NCBI GenBank assembly: GCA_016788945.1
Contig: JAEUSA010000360.1
Span: forward strand, 1 to 13,843
Reading direction: 5' to 3'
Source: Leptospiraceae bacterium
GTDB lineage: Bacteria; Spirochaetota; Leptospiria; Turneriellales; Turneriellaceae
DNA length: 13,843 nt
Below, piece by piece: positions 6,760-13,313 of the stretch. Each line of letters opens with the position of its first letter. The first letter of the stretch is position 1. The notes under the pieces were generated by a model, which saw only the letters and a program-made list of their open reading frames with translations, was not told the DNA's origin and did no database searches. A program made the translations under genes and the position numbers.

Positions 6760-7728
6760 ATGGCTGCCAAGGTAGTGGTATTCGAACCCGACGGCATCTA
6801 CCGGACGCTGATCGAGAATATACTCCGCAAAAACGAGTATAAACCGTATTTTGTCGATTCTTCGGCCGAATGTAAGGTCGTTGTGGATGAAATACGTCCC
6901 GATATTATCATTCTCGATATTAAGGCTGCGAAACCGCACGATTTCAGAATTCTCTCTGACCTAAAGGTGCTCACCAAAGCACCTGTGATTCTTACTACCG
7001 ACGAGAACGTTGACGACTACATGCAGGCGCTCGACCGCCGCAATGTCACCATCGTTCTGCCCAAGCCGCTCAAAGGAGCCGAACTCGCGCGCGTGATGGA
7101 GAACCTGCTGACGATCGATTCGCGTGTTTGGTTCGGGTTGCATAATTATCTGCGTGACCTGCGCAAATTACGCAAAGTAAAATTGAAGCGTTCGACGCAG
7201 GTTCGCACTTGCATCAAAACCATGCTCAACGAGATGCACGCGTGGGGCTTCAATTTCAGCCATGAAACAGAAATGGACCTTGTCTGGCAGGAAATTCTGA
7301 TCAACGCCGTCTACCATGCGCATGGCTACACGAATGAAAAAAAAGAGCGTGTCTCGATTGAACTGCCCGAACCATACCTCGTCGAGGTCACCTACGGCGC
7401 CAATGAACATGCATTCGGCATTGCGGTGCGCGATTACATGGGTACGCTGACACCTGAAATTATTCTCAACGCCCTGCGCGAAACCATCGAACAGCAGCAG
7501 CTGATTACGCGAGCTGCCGAAACCGGCGAAGACGTTTCGCAGGTTGTGCTCGACAGGGGGCGGGGTATAGACTTGATACGCCAGCTGTCGGGTGAGTATT
7601 ATTTCATTATTGACCCGGGCAATTCAACCGAAGTTATCATTATCTATGACCGCTATTATGAAAAAGATGATTCGGTCGGTTCTCTCAAAATATTCGATCT
7701 TTCTTATTATCTCAGCGCCGGTAGCTAG
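6760..7728 (+). CDS. Receiver domain fused to a GHKL (RsbW-like) ATPase domain
   Basis: The gene encodes 322 residues from ATG 6760, with an AGGGA just upstream. Residues 1-115 form a CheY-like receiver: acidic Glu9/Asp11, phospho-acceptor Asp53 (IILDIK), a Thr at 79-80, and the conserved Lys102-Pro pair. After a basic linker, residues of about 150-300 look like a HATPase_c/GHKL domain. They show an N box (E178-ILIN182-AVYH186), a G1-like DYMG at 225-228, and a G2-like GRGIDLIRQLSG near 267-278. This resembles anti-sigma-factor kinases of the RsbW/SpoIIAB type. There is no HisKA dimerisation domain or phospho-accepting His box, so it is not a normal hybrid kinase. It may be a phosphorylation-controlled protein kinase or binding switch. 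Its location directly after a sigma-54 activator gene suggests a shared pathway, though this is not shown. The last 71 bases overlap the next gene. Confidence 0.8.
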   Translation: MAAKVVVFEPDGIYRTLIENILRKNEYKPYFVDSSAECKVVVDEIRPDIIILDIKAAKPHDFRILSDLKVLTKAPVILTTDENVDDYMQALDRRNVTIVLPKPLKGAELARVMENLLTIDSRVWFGLHNYLRDLRKLRKVKLKRSTQVRTCIKTMLNEMHAWGFNFSHETEMDLVWQEILINAVYHAHGYTNEKKERVSIELPEPYLVEVTYGANEHAFGIAVRDYMGTLTPEIILNALRETIEQQQLITRAAETGEDVSQVVLDRGRGIDLIRQLSGEYYFIIDPGNSTEVIIIYDRYYEKDDSVGSLKIFDLSYYLSAGS

Positions 7729-8032
7729 CGCCGACAAGGCCGGTGATGCTCCCGGTGGCAAACCGCCGATTCAGGTGGCGATCAACGGTCTGCGCGATGA
7801 AGACACGGCCAAAAGTTGCCTCGTCGCAATCAACCGCTACCGCAAACGCCCGCTCACTCTACCCGAAAAAGGTGAAGGCGAATACCAGATTGTCATCGAA
7901 AAAAAGCGCCCGGGTTACGTCGTGCGCGTAGAAAAAATGGGCACGGCATTGAAAACCGCGCGGGCGCTGCATGATTATGAAGTGTGTATCGCTGCTGCTG
8001 CCATGGCGCGCGAAGCGATAACCGACGATTAA
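7658..8032 (+). CDS. Small secreted protein of unknown function
   Basis: The gene encodes 124 residues from ATG 7658; ATG 7667 is an alternative. The frame stays open further upstream to 7592, but the ATG at 7658 gives a textbook signal peptide. It has a basic start (MKKMIRSVLSKY), a hydrophobic core (SIFLIISAPV) and ASA before the likely cleavage site. The mature part of about 100 residues contains a strand-like segment IQVAINGLRDEDTAKSCLVAINRY, a basic patch IEKKRPGYVVRVEK, and a C-terminal helix with Cys near ALHDYEVCIAAAAMAREAI. Its two cysteines could form a disulphide in the periplasm. I recognise no family. The start lies 71 bases inside the receiver/ATPase gene in another frame, so the signal peptide is encoded in doubly coding DNA. 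No good Shine-Dalgarno sequence is seen. Confidence 0.7.
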   Translation: MKKMIRSVLSKYSIFLIISAPVASADKAGDAPGGKPPIQVAINGLRDEDTAKSCLVAINRYRKRPLTLPEKGEGEYQIVIEKKRPGYVVRVEKMGTALKTARALHDYEVCIAAAAMAREAITDD

Positions 8033-8074
8033 TTTAATTGACGTGCCAATTCTTTATGCCGTGATTTTACCCCT

Positions 8075-9196
8075 ATGCGTAAGTTATTACCGATCCTGAT
8101 ACTGATTTTCTGCGGCGGATTTCTCTCTGCGCAAGATGCCGGCGCCGATGCGCAACCGGCATTGACCTTCGATAACGCTGGCGGCTGCAACGCGGAACTC
8201 AATGGCTACCGGCCAAAAATCTACGTTGCGAACTTTCTTGTAACCTACGGCAAAAAAGATATGGGGCGGCTCATCGCTGATTACATTGCGCAACGCTTTG
8301 AAGCCGATGGCCGTTTCGAAGTCATTTCGCGCGAAGAAATCGAAGACTCGATGCGTCCATTATTCAAGAAAAAACTCGAAGCCGGTGTTTATCTGCAAAC
8401 CACCGTCGAATTAGCAGCGGCACGAAATGCCGACTGCGTCATTTTCGGCCGCATTACCAAAGCGGGCAGCAAACGTGTTTCTTTCTTGGTCCGCATGGCA
8501 TCGGTGAAAACCGGTGAGAACGTGCGCAATGTCGATACCGAAGTCGAACGCAAACAGGCGATTAAGTTTCTCGAGGGCGTCGGCGACTCATTCGTTTCCT
8601 ACTTTCAGGCGGCCCCTCCACCAGTCATAGCAGCTCCGGTTGAAAAGAGCAAAGAACGGCATGCCGGATTACACCTTGGTGCAATGGTTGGCGGCGGTTA
8701 CTACGATATCTCAGCCAGCAGTGGCGGTCTGACTGTTGGTCTTGGCGGCCCGGCTGCACAATTTGGTGCAAAAATCGGTGTCGCCCTGAACAGTTCTTTA
8801 GTTCTCTTCGGTGGAGCAAACCTGTTCAATGTTGTGAACCCAACAGTGAGAGCTGCAACAAGCTCCGCTTCGGGGTCCGCATCGACAAATAACACCGAAC
8901 TTTCGGGCAATCTTCTTGGTGCCGGATTAACCATCTATTCTCCCTCACACTTTTACGTATCCGGAATGGTCGGTGCCGCGCAGGCCACTCTCAGCTTCAC
9001 TTCGGGTACAACAAAAATTTCGGGCAGCACCGAAACGGGTTTTGGTGCCAGCATCGCCTTAGGGCAAGAATGGTCGGTGAGTAAAGACTGGGGTATCGGC
9101 GTAGGGCTGATGGGCAGCTATAGCCAACTACCCGACCATGGCGTTACCTGGACGCAATATTATCTGGGCCTCGCCGTAACCGCCAGTTACAACTGA
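8075..9196 (+). CDS. Secreted CsgG/TolB-N-like domain fused to a probable outer-membrane beta-barrel
   Basis: The gene encodes 373 residues from ATG 8075. Residues 1-19 are a signal peptide (MRKLLPILILIFCGGFLSA); Cys13 is too early and poorly placed to be a confident lipid site. Residues of about 46-178 look like the alpha/beta domain shared by CsgG, LpoB and TolB N-terminal regions: IYVANFLVTYG, MGRLIADYIAQRFEADGRFEVISREEIE, ARNADCVIFGRITKAG, FLVRMASVKTGE. A proline/alanine linker (AAPPPVIAAPVEK) follows. The rest, about 198-373, is rich in Gly, Ser and alternating hydrophobic residues in short strands (LHLGAMVGGGYYD, HFYVSGMVGAAQATLSF, WGIGVGLMGSY, YYLGLAVTASYN), as expected for a small outer-membrane barrel of roughly eight strands. 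The family is not identified precisely and the function is unknown. It begins 42 bases after the small secreted protein gene and may have its own promoter. Confidence 0.75.
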   Translation: MRKLLPILILIFCGGFLSAQDAGADAQPALTFDNAGGCNAELNGYRPKIYVANFLVTYGKKDMGRLIADYIAQRFEADGRFEVISREEIEDSMRPLFKKKLEAGVYLQTTVELAAARNADCVIFGRITKAGSKRVSFLVRMASVKTGENVRNVDTEVERKQAIKFLEGVGDSFVSYFQAAPPPVIAAPVEKSKERHAGLHLGAMVGGGYYDISASSGGLTVGLGGPAAQFGAKIGVALNSSLVLFGGANLFNVVNPTVRAATSSASGSASTNNTELSGNLLGAGLTIYSPSHFYVSGMVGAAQATLSFTSGTTKISGSTETGFGASIALGQEWSVSKDWGIGVGLMGSYSQLPDHGVTWTQYYLGLAVTASYN

Positions 9197-9225
9197 TCGC
9201 CTGAAATCAATTTTGCATTTTCGCC

Positions 9226-9250
9226 GTGTGTGAGTTATGAACTCACACAC
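9226..9250. promoter_or_regulatory. Perfect inverted repeat directly upstream of purM (candidate operator or RNA hairpin)
   Basis: The left arm GTGTGTGAGTT (9226-9236) and right arm AACTCACACAC (9240-9250) are perfect complements around a central ATG. The right arm ends at the base before the purM ATG. No T tract follows, so it is not a terminator. A -10-like TATGAA (9236-9241) at its centre, 17 bases from a weak TTGCAT (9213-9218), would make it an operator over the promoter of a leaderless or very short-leader mRNA. Confidence 0.6.
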
Positions 9251-10261
9251 ATGGATTACAAAACTGCTGGCGTCGATACCGAATACGCGCAGAAGCTGAT
9301 CCATAACCTGAAAGACCGTATCTCTGCAACGCACAAAGTTGCCGGTGTCGGCGAAGTTGTCGGGCAATACGGCGGTTTTGCCGGTCGCTTCGCACCTGTC
9401 TCTATTCCGGGTTACGATGTCGTCGCCGCGACCGACGGCGTAGGCACTAAAACGCAGCTGCTGCGCCGCTTCGACTATCTCGAAGGCATCGGCCAAGACC
9501 TCGTCGCGATGTGCGTCAACGACCTGTTTTGCTCCGGTGCTACGCCGGCGTTTTTTCTCGATTACATTGCCTGTGGCAAACTCGATGAAACTTGGTACAA
9601 CCGCGTGCTCGGTTCGATCACCGACGCGTGCGCGCAGACGCCTATGGCGCTGTTGGGCGGCGAAACCGCTGAGCACCCCGGCGTAATGCCCGATGATGAT
9701 TTTGATCTCGCGGGTTTCGCTGTCGGATTTATCGCCCGTGAAAGAAGGCTGCCGCTTACGGAAATTCAACGCGAGGGAGATCTGCTGATTGGCTTATCAT
9801 CCAGCGGGTTGCATTCCAATGGGTTTTCGCTCGTACGCAAAATTTTTTCCGAGATTGAGAACAAATCGCCAGCTGAGTTCAAGGCGATGACCGCTGAGCG
9901 GACAAAGTTTCTCGCCACCTGGCTTGCACCGACCCGAATTTATAAAGAAATTCCTGCATTGCTTCAAGCTGCTGAAATTAAAGGGATCGCCCATATTACC
10001 GGCGGCGGTATACATGAGAATTTGCCGCGCGCGATTGCACCGGGCCTTGGCGCTCTGATCAGCACCCCCGAACCGTTTCGTTTGGCGGCTGCGCCGGTAC
10101 TCGAACAGCATGTCGAGCGCGCAAAACTGTTTCATACTTTCAATATGGGCACTGGACTGATTTTGATCGCCGCCGAAAACCAGCTTTCGCGCATACGCGA
10201 GATTTATCCCGAAGCGGCAGTCATGGGCAAACTCGTGCAGGGTACCGGCGTCAGTATCTGA
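9251..10261 (+). CDS. purM: Phosphoribosylformylglycinamidine cyclo-ligase (AIR synthetase)
   Basis: The gene encodes 336 residues from ATG 9251. An in-frame GTG at 9230 would add seven residues, but MDYKTAGVD matches the usual PurM N-terminus and the GTG lies inside an inverted repeat. The enzyme closes the imidazole ring of FGAM with ATP to give AIR, the fifth step of purine synthesis, as a cytoplasmic dimer. Clear family motifs are ATDGVGTKTQL, GQDLVAMCVNDLFCSGATPAFFLDY, LLGGETAEHPGVM, FDLAGFAVG, SSGLHSNGFSLVR, AHITGGGIHENLPR and FNMGTGL. The length is normal. It stands alone, not in a pur cluster. A perfect 11-base-pair inverted repeat abuts the start codon and no Shine-Dalgarno sequence is visible, which suggests unusual control of expression. 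Confidence 0.95.
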   Translation: MDYKTAGVDTEYAQKLIHNLKDRISATHKVAGVGEVVGQYGGFAGRFAPVSIPGYDVVAATDGVGTKTQLLRRFDYLEGIGQDLVAMCVNDLFCSGATPAFFLDYIACGKLDETWYNRVLGSITDACAQTPMALLGGETAEHPGVMPDDDFDLAGFAVGFIARERRLPLTEIQREGDLLIGLSSSGLHSNGFSLVRKIFSEIENKSPAEFKAMTAERTKFLATWLAPTRIYKEIPALLQAAEIKGIAHITGGGIHENLPRAIAPGLGALISTPEPFRLAAAPVLEQHVERAKLFHTFNMGTGLILIAAENQLSRIREIYPEAAVMGKLVQGTGVSI

Positions 10262-10286
10262 GGCGCCTGCCGCGTTGGTTGACGCT

Positions 10287-10317
10287 GGCAAGCTTGCGGG
10301 CGAAGCTGCCTTAGTTT
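10287..10317 (+). terminator. Weak candidate terminator after purM
   Basis: GGCAAGCTT (10287-10295) pairs with AAGCTGCC (10303-10310), with one bulged A and a seven-base loop. TTAGTTT follows. The T tract is broken, and the structure runs up to the TTG proposed as the next start, so it could instead affect initiation of that gene. Confidence 0.35.
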
Positions 10318-11476
10318 GCGTGCTCAATCCTTCTTAAAATCTTTGCGTGTCGCGATGCTGATGCTCTTTATCGCAGAGTGTTCATCGCGTTCAGAGAATG
10401 CCGCGGCAGAAAATTCGGCCGCGGCCACGACATCGCAATATTTTTTCATTACCAGCTTTCGACACAATACTGCGGGAACGCTCTATGTTTTCCGTAAGAG
10501 CCAGACGGCATGTGATTTGACTCAGGTTTCTACTCATACGCTCGGTACCAATCCCTTTGACCTGACGTATGACCAGCGTGGATTTCTCTATGTCGCCAAT
10601 GAAAGTTCTTCTAATATTTCCGTTTTCCAGTTTAACAAAAACACCGGTACGCTCACAGCTCTCGGTTCGCCGGTAACACAGACTGGGCCGGGAACCACCT
10701 TACCCTACGGCATTGCAATACACCAGTCGGGTTGGGTCTATGTCGTCGACGGGCAGAACCCCGGCAGCATCGGTTATTTCCAGCAAAACCAAACAACGGG
10801 CGCGATCACACAGGTTACGCCGACAGGTCATCTTGCGTTCGGCGGCGGTAATCGGGTGTGGTTTCCGGCGATCTACGGCAGCCGCAATCATTTCTATGCG
10901 ACGATGTATGACACGGGTCGCGTAAATCTGTACGAAGTGAATACGGGAACCGGCGCACTGACCGCACATGCAACTCCGTTCGTCACCGCGGGAACCAACC
11001 CGTGGGAAATCGTGTTTCATCCGACCGGCAACTTTATTTATGTTGCCAATTATGGGTCAGCCAACATCTCGCAGTATTCGGTGACGGCGGGCACAGGACT
11101 CATCACCGCTCTCACACCAGCGACCGTGGCAGCCGGTACTAACCCGATCAGTCTCGCGGTAGGCACAAAATTCCTCTATGCGGGTTCATTCAATAACGGT
11201 GCAGCCGGCGGTGTTTATGGTTACGCGATCGATCAGGCGACTGGGGCGCTGACGGCAACGGCTCAGGCAAATATCGCCCTGCCCGCGCCGGGCGTTTACG
11301 GTATGGCGCTTGATAAAGACGCAAGCTGCCTCTACGTTGCGCGCTCAGATTACAACGGCACCAACGACGGTGAAGATGTGAGAATTTTCAGCATCAACAA
11401 TACGACTGGTGCCCTGACGGCGGCGGGCTCCGTTTCGGTTGGTGAAGGACCACGCTTTATTAAGTTGGCCTACTGA
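10316..11476 (+). CDS. Lipoprotein beta-propeller of the lactonase/YVTN-repeat type
   Basis: The gene encodes 386 residues from TTG 10316. ATG 10355 is possible but leaves almost no signal sequence. Residues 1-22 form a signal ending in FIAEC, with Cys22 as a likely lipid site, although Glu at -1 is atypical. The rest is a beta-propeller. A motif of the form T-G-x-L/I-T-A/Q recurs six times (NTGTLTA, TTGAITQ, GTGALTA, GTGLITA, ATGALTA, TTGALTA), alternating with GTNPFDLTYDQRGFLYVANE-like strands. This matches the lactonase/6-phosphogluconolactonase-like propeller family. As a lipoprotein it probably sits on a membrane surface and is unlikely to serve sugar metabolism in the cytoplasm. A structural, adhesive or binding role is equally plausible. 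Two cysteines (in QTACDLT and ASCLYV) could link the first and last blades. It appears monocistronic. Confidence 0.8.
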   Translation: MRAQSFLKSLRVAMLMLFIAECSSRSENAAAENSAAATTSQYFFITSFRHNTAGTLYVFRKSQTACDLTQVSTHTLGTNPFDLTYDQRGFLYVANESSSNISVFQFNKNTGTLTALGSPVTQTGPGTTLPYGIAIHQSGWVYVVDGQNPGSIGYFQQNQTTGAITQVTPTGHLAFGGGNRVWFPAIYGSRNHFYATMYDTGRVNLYEVNTGTGALTAHATPFVTAGTNPWEIVFHPTGNFIYVANYGSANISQYSVTAGTGLITALTPATVAAGTNPISLAVGTKFLYAGSFNNGAAGGVYGYAIDQATGALTATAQANIALPAPGVYGMALDKDASCLYVARSDYNGTNDGEDVRIFSINNTTGALTAAGSVSVGEGPRFIKLAY

Positions 11477-11496
11477 GACAGGGTTAACGCATCTTC

Positions 11497-11558
11497 TGCG
11501 CAATTGCGGGCGTGTTTCGTGGCTATCAGCGTGAAAGGTGTTTACGCCCACTTGCGCA
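11497..11558 (+). promoter_or_regulatory. Large imperfect hairpin in the leader of the FKBP lipoprotein gene
   Basis: TGCGCAA (11497-11503) and GGGCGT (11508-11513) can pair with TTGCGCA (11552-11558) and ACGCCC (11544-11549). The internal loop is small and asymmetric, and the apical loop is about 30 bases. The structure ends 33 bases before the FKBP start. It has no T tract on the plus strand. It may be an mRNA leader structure or an operator; no known riboswitch is recognised. Confidence 0.35.
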
Positions 11559-11591
11559 AACATCTTTGAGCGGAAAGTGAGGAATAGTAGA

Positions 11592-12263
11592 ATGCATAAA
11601 ATTCTGATGTTTACGACAATTTTTTCCCTGATAGGCGCTGCGGCGTGTAACCGCGCGGATGTCAGTACGCCCAAAGGCAAGGCGAGCTATGCGATTGGCT
11701 ACCAAATTGCGAGAAATATGAAATCGCAAGGCATTGAGGTCGACGTTGCGACTCTCTCTGTAGCCATCTCCGATATTTTGGCTGGCAAAGACCCTAAAAT
11801 CACCGAGGCCGAGATGCGTGCCGCAATGCAAGATCTTTCAGTGCTCAAAGCAGCGAGCCGCAACCCGGCAGCCGCAGCCGAAAACTCGGCCAAAGGCAAA
11901 GAATATCTGAATGCAAACAAGGCAAAACCTGGAGTTCAGGTAACGGCTTCTGGTCTGCAATACAAAGTCATCAGCGCAGGCAGCGGCCCGTCACCTAAGC
12001 CGACAAGCACGGTCAAAGTACATTACCGTGGCACCCTGATAGACGGTACCGAATTCGACAGTTCATACCGCCGCGGACAGCCCGCGCAATTCGGCGTCGG
12101 TCAAGTTATCAAAGGCTGGACAGAAGCGTTGCAGCTGATGAAGAAAGGCGCAAAATATGAACTGACAATTCCCAGTGAGCTCGCTTACGGCGACCGCGAT
12201 GGCGGTCAAATTCCTGCAAATTCAGTATTGAACTTTGAAGTAGAACTGATCGACTTCAAATAA
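11592..12263 (+). CDS. FkpA/Mip-type FKBP peptidyl-prolyl isomerase lipoprotein
   Basis: The gene encodes 223 residues from ATG 11592, with GAGGA at 11578-11582 as a well-placed ribosome site. The frame is open upstream to 11538, but the signal peptide starts at 11592: MHKILMFTTIFSLIGAAAC, with Cys19 in a reasonable lipobox. Residues of about 25-105 form an FkpA/Mip-like N-terminal helical domain (KASYAIGYQIARNMKSQGI; ITEAEMRAAMQDL), which in relatives mediates dimerisation. After a helical linker, residues of about 118-223 are a complete FKBP domain: GLQYKVISAGSG, VKVHYRG, DGTEFDSSYRRGQP, VIKGWTEALQLMKKG, IPSELAYGDR, IPANSVLNFEVELIDF. Trp and the other active-site aromatics are present. It should assist folding of exported proteins at a membrane surface. 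It is only distantly similar to the two single-domain FKBPs at the start of the window. Confidence 0.93.
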   Translation: MHKILMFTTIFSLIGAAACNRADVSTPKGKASYAIGYQIARNMKSQGIEVDVATLSVAISDILAGKDPKITEAEMRAAMQDLSVLKAASRNPAAAAENSAKGKEYLNANKAKPGVQVTASGLQYKVISAGSGPSPKPTSTVKVHYRGTLIDGTEFDSSYRRGQPAQFGVGQVIKGWTEALQLMKKGAKYELTIPSELAYGDRDGGQIPANSVLNFEVELIDFK

Positions 12264-12269
12264 GTATTC

Positions 12270-12300
12270 GCCGGGTGTGCTATCACCCGGCAGATTTAAT
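12270..12300 (+). terminator. Candidate terminator after the FKBP lipoprotein gene
   Basis: An eight-base-pair GC-rich stem (GCCGGGTG 12270-12277 with CACCCGGC 12284-12291) closes the loop TGCTAT. It starts seven bases after the stop codon. The following AGATTTAAT is only modestly T-rich, so termination may be partial. Confidence 0.65.
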
Positions 12301-12301
12301 A

Positions 12302-12331
12302 TTGCCATAAGCCTTTGGCAACAAATTCGCA
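12302..12331 (+). promoter_or_regulatory. Inverted repeat and weak sigma-54-like site upstream of the recombinase gene
   Basis: TTGCCA (12302-12307) and TGGCAA (12316-12321) form an inverted repeat with an eight-base spacer. Overlapping it, TGGCAAC-N4-TCGCA (12316-12331) keeps the GG and GC of a -24/-12 promoter at the correct 12-base distance and matches about 9 of 12 consensus positions. The predicted start would fall at the recombinase ATG. Chance is a real possibility. Confidence 0.25.
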
Positions 12332-12341
12332 GTTAGGCGAT

Positions 12342-13256
12342 ATGACAAAGGCCGAATTTCTGGCGCTGGCCGAGGGCCAAAACTTCGTCAGCGCCATGAA
12401 ACTCACCGGTCTAAGACCGGTCACTATCAACAACTATGCCCGGCGCGTCAGTGTCGTGGTTACAAACGCACGAACGCCTGCAGCAGAACTGACCAGCGAA
12501 CAGGTTGAGCACTATATCCGCGAATCGATCTTGCGGGGAATGTCGAATATCAATGCGGCAACCACCTGTGTGGCACTAAAATTCTTCATCACCCGCGTAT
12601 TACGAAAACCCTGGCATGACTTTCCCTTCCCGCGCGTGCACCGCCATCGCAAACGGCGCTCACGGCCGTTGTCGCGCGACGAAATCGTTCGCCTGCTTCA
12701 ATATACGAGCGGCCGACGGTACCGACTCATGTTCGCCCTCATGTACGGTAGCGGGCTACGTGTCGGCGAGGTTTGCCGACTCAGATTGCGCGATATGGAT
12801 TTCCATAGCTTTAGAGTGTATATTCGGGACGCCAAAGGCGGCCGACAGCGTGAAACGGTATTACCCCGCTATCTTGCCGAAGAGCTCAAAACCTATATCG
12901 CCGAACGCCGGCCTTTGGTTTATCTGTTCCCTTCTGGACGCGCGACCTACGCAGCCGACACGCTCTTTCCTGTTATTATGCGATCGGCACCATTGTCATC
13001 GCGCTCGGTGCACCGCGCGTTCAATCTGGTACGTGATGCTTTAGAGTTGCCCGGGCTAGTAACAGTACATTCGCTACGCCATTCGTTTGCTACGCATCTG
13101 GTAGAATACTCGCTGCCGATATTTTCGGTGCAGCGCCTCTTAGGGCACCAACACCTGCAAACGACGCTCGGTTATCTCTCGTCGCTCAGCAAGCCCATTG
13201 TCGAAGACTTCAGCCCTCTCGATCGACTACCAGATACAGCATATCTTCATCTATGA
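12342..13256 (+). CDS. Tyrosine recombinase (integrase), related in sequence style to integron integrases
   Basis: The gene encodes 304 residues from ATG 12342, with a nearby TTAGG; a TTG at 12315 would add nine residues. The N-terminal part (about 10-90) is the SAM-like core-binding domain. The C-terminal catalytic domain has the full set of residues: Arg140 (MYGSGLRVGE), Lys165 (RDAKGGRQRE), His243 and Arg246 (HSLRHSFATHL), His269 (LLGHQHLQTT) and Tyr278 (LGYLSS). It should cut and rejoin DNA through a 3'-phosphotyrosine link. The ending SPLDRLP resembles the SPLDALP tail of IntI, but the IntI-specific extra segment before the HxxR motif appears absent. The gene is complete and not obviously decayed. 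No transposase, cassette array or direct-repeat ends are seen nearby, so its target site is unknown. A housekeeping Xer role is less likely, given the unusual Tyr context and tail. Confidence 0.9.
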   Translation: MTKAEFLALAEGQNFVSAMKLTGLRPVTINNYARRVSVVVTNARTPAAELTSEQVEHYIRESILRGMSNINAATTCVALKFFITRVLRKPWHDFPFPRVHRHRKRRSRPLSRDEIVRLLQYTSGRRYRLMFALMYGSGLRVGEVCRLRLRDMDFHSFRVYIRDAKGGRQRETVLPRYLAEELKTYIAERRPLVYLFPSGRATYAADTLFPVIMRSAPLSSRSVHRAFNLVRDALELPGLVTVHSLRHSFATHLVEYSLPIFSVQRLLGHQHLQTTLGYLSSLSKPIVEDFSPLDRLPDTAYLHL

Positions 13257-13313
13257 ACCGCTGAACGATAACGTCTCGGACGCATGGAACGTGCCTCCGT
13301 CAAGACCCTGTCC

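Noticed and set aside
7592..7657. Upstream extension of the small secreted protein to an in-frame start at 7592
   Set aside because: The extension would bury the signal peptide behind 22 extra residues and lengthen the overlap with the preceding gene.
8038..8074. TTGACG as a -35 box before the CsgG-like/barrel gene
   Set aside because: No convincing -10 hexamer is found at 16-18 bases; the best (GATTTT, 19 bases) matches only three positions.
12332..12338. GTTAGGC, identical to the classical integron attC core heptamer, just before the recombinase start
   Set aside because: A single heptamer is expected by chance. No partner R'' box or paired stem of an attC or attI site is visible, and the orientation relative to the recombinase is not that of an integron.
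13277..13299. Imperfect hairpin between the recombinase and xdhC genes (CGGACGCA with TGCCTCCG)
   Set aside because: It has a central mismatch and no T tract on either strand, so there is no basis to call it a terminator or attachment site.
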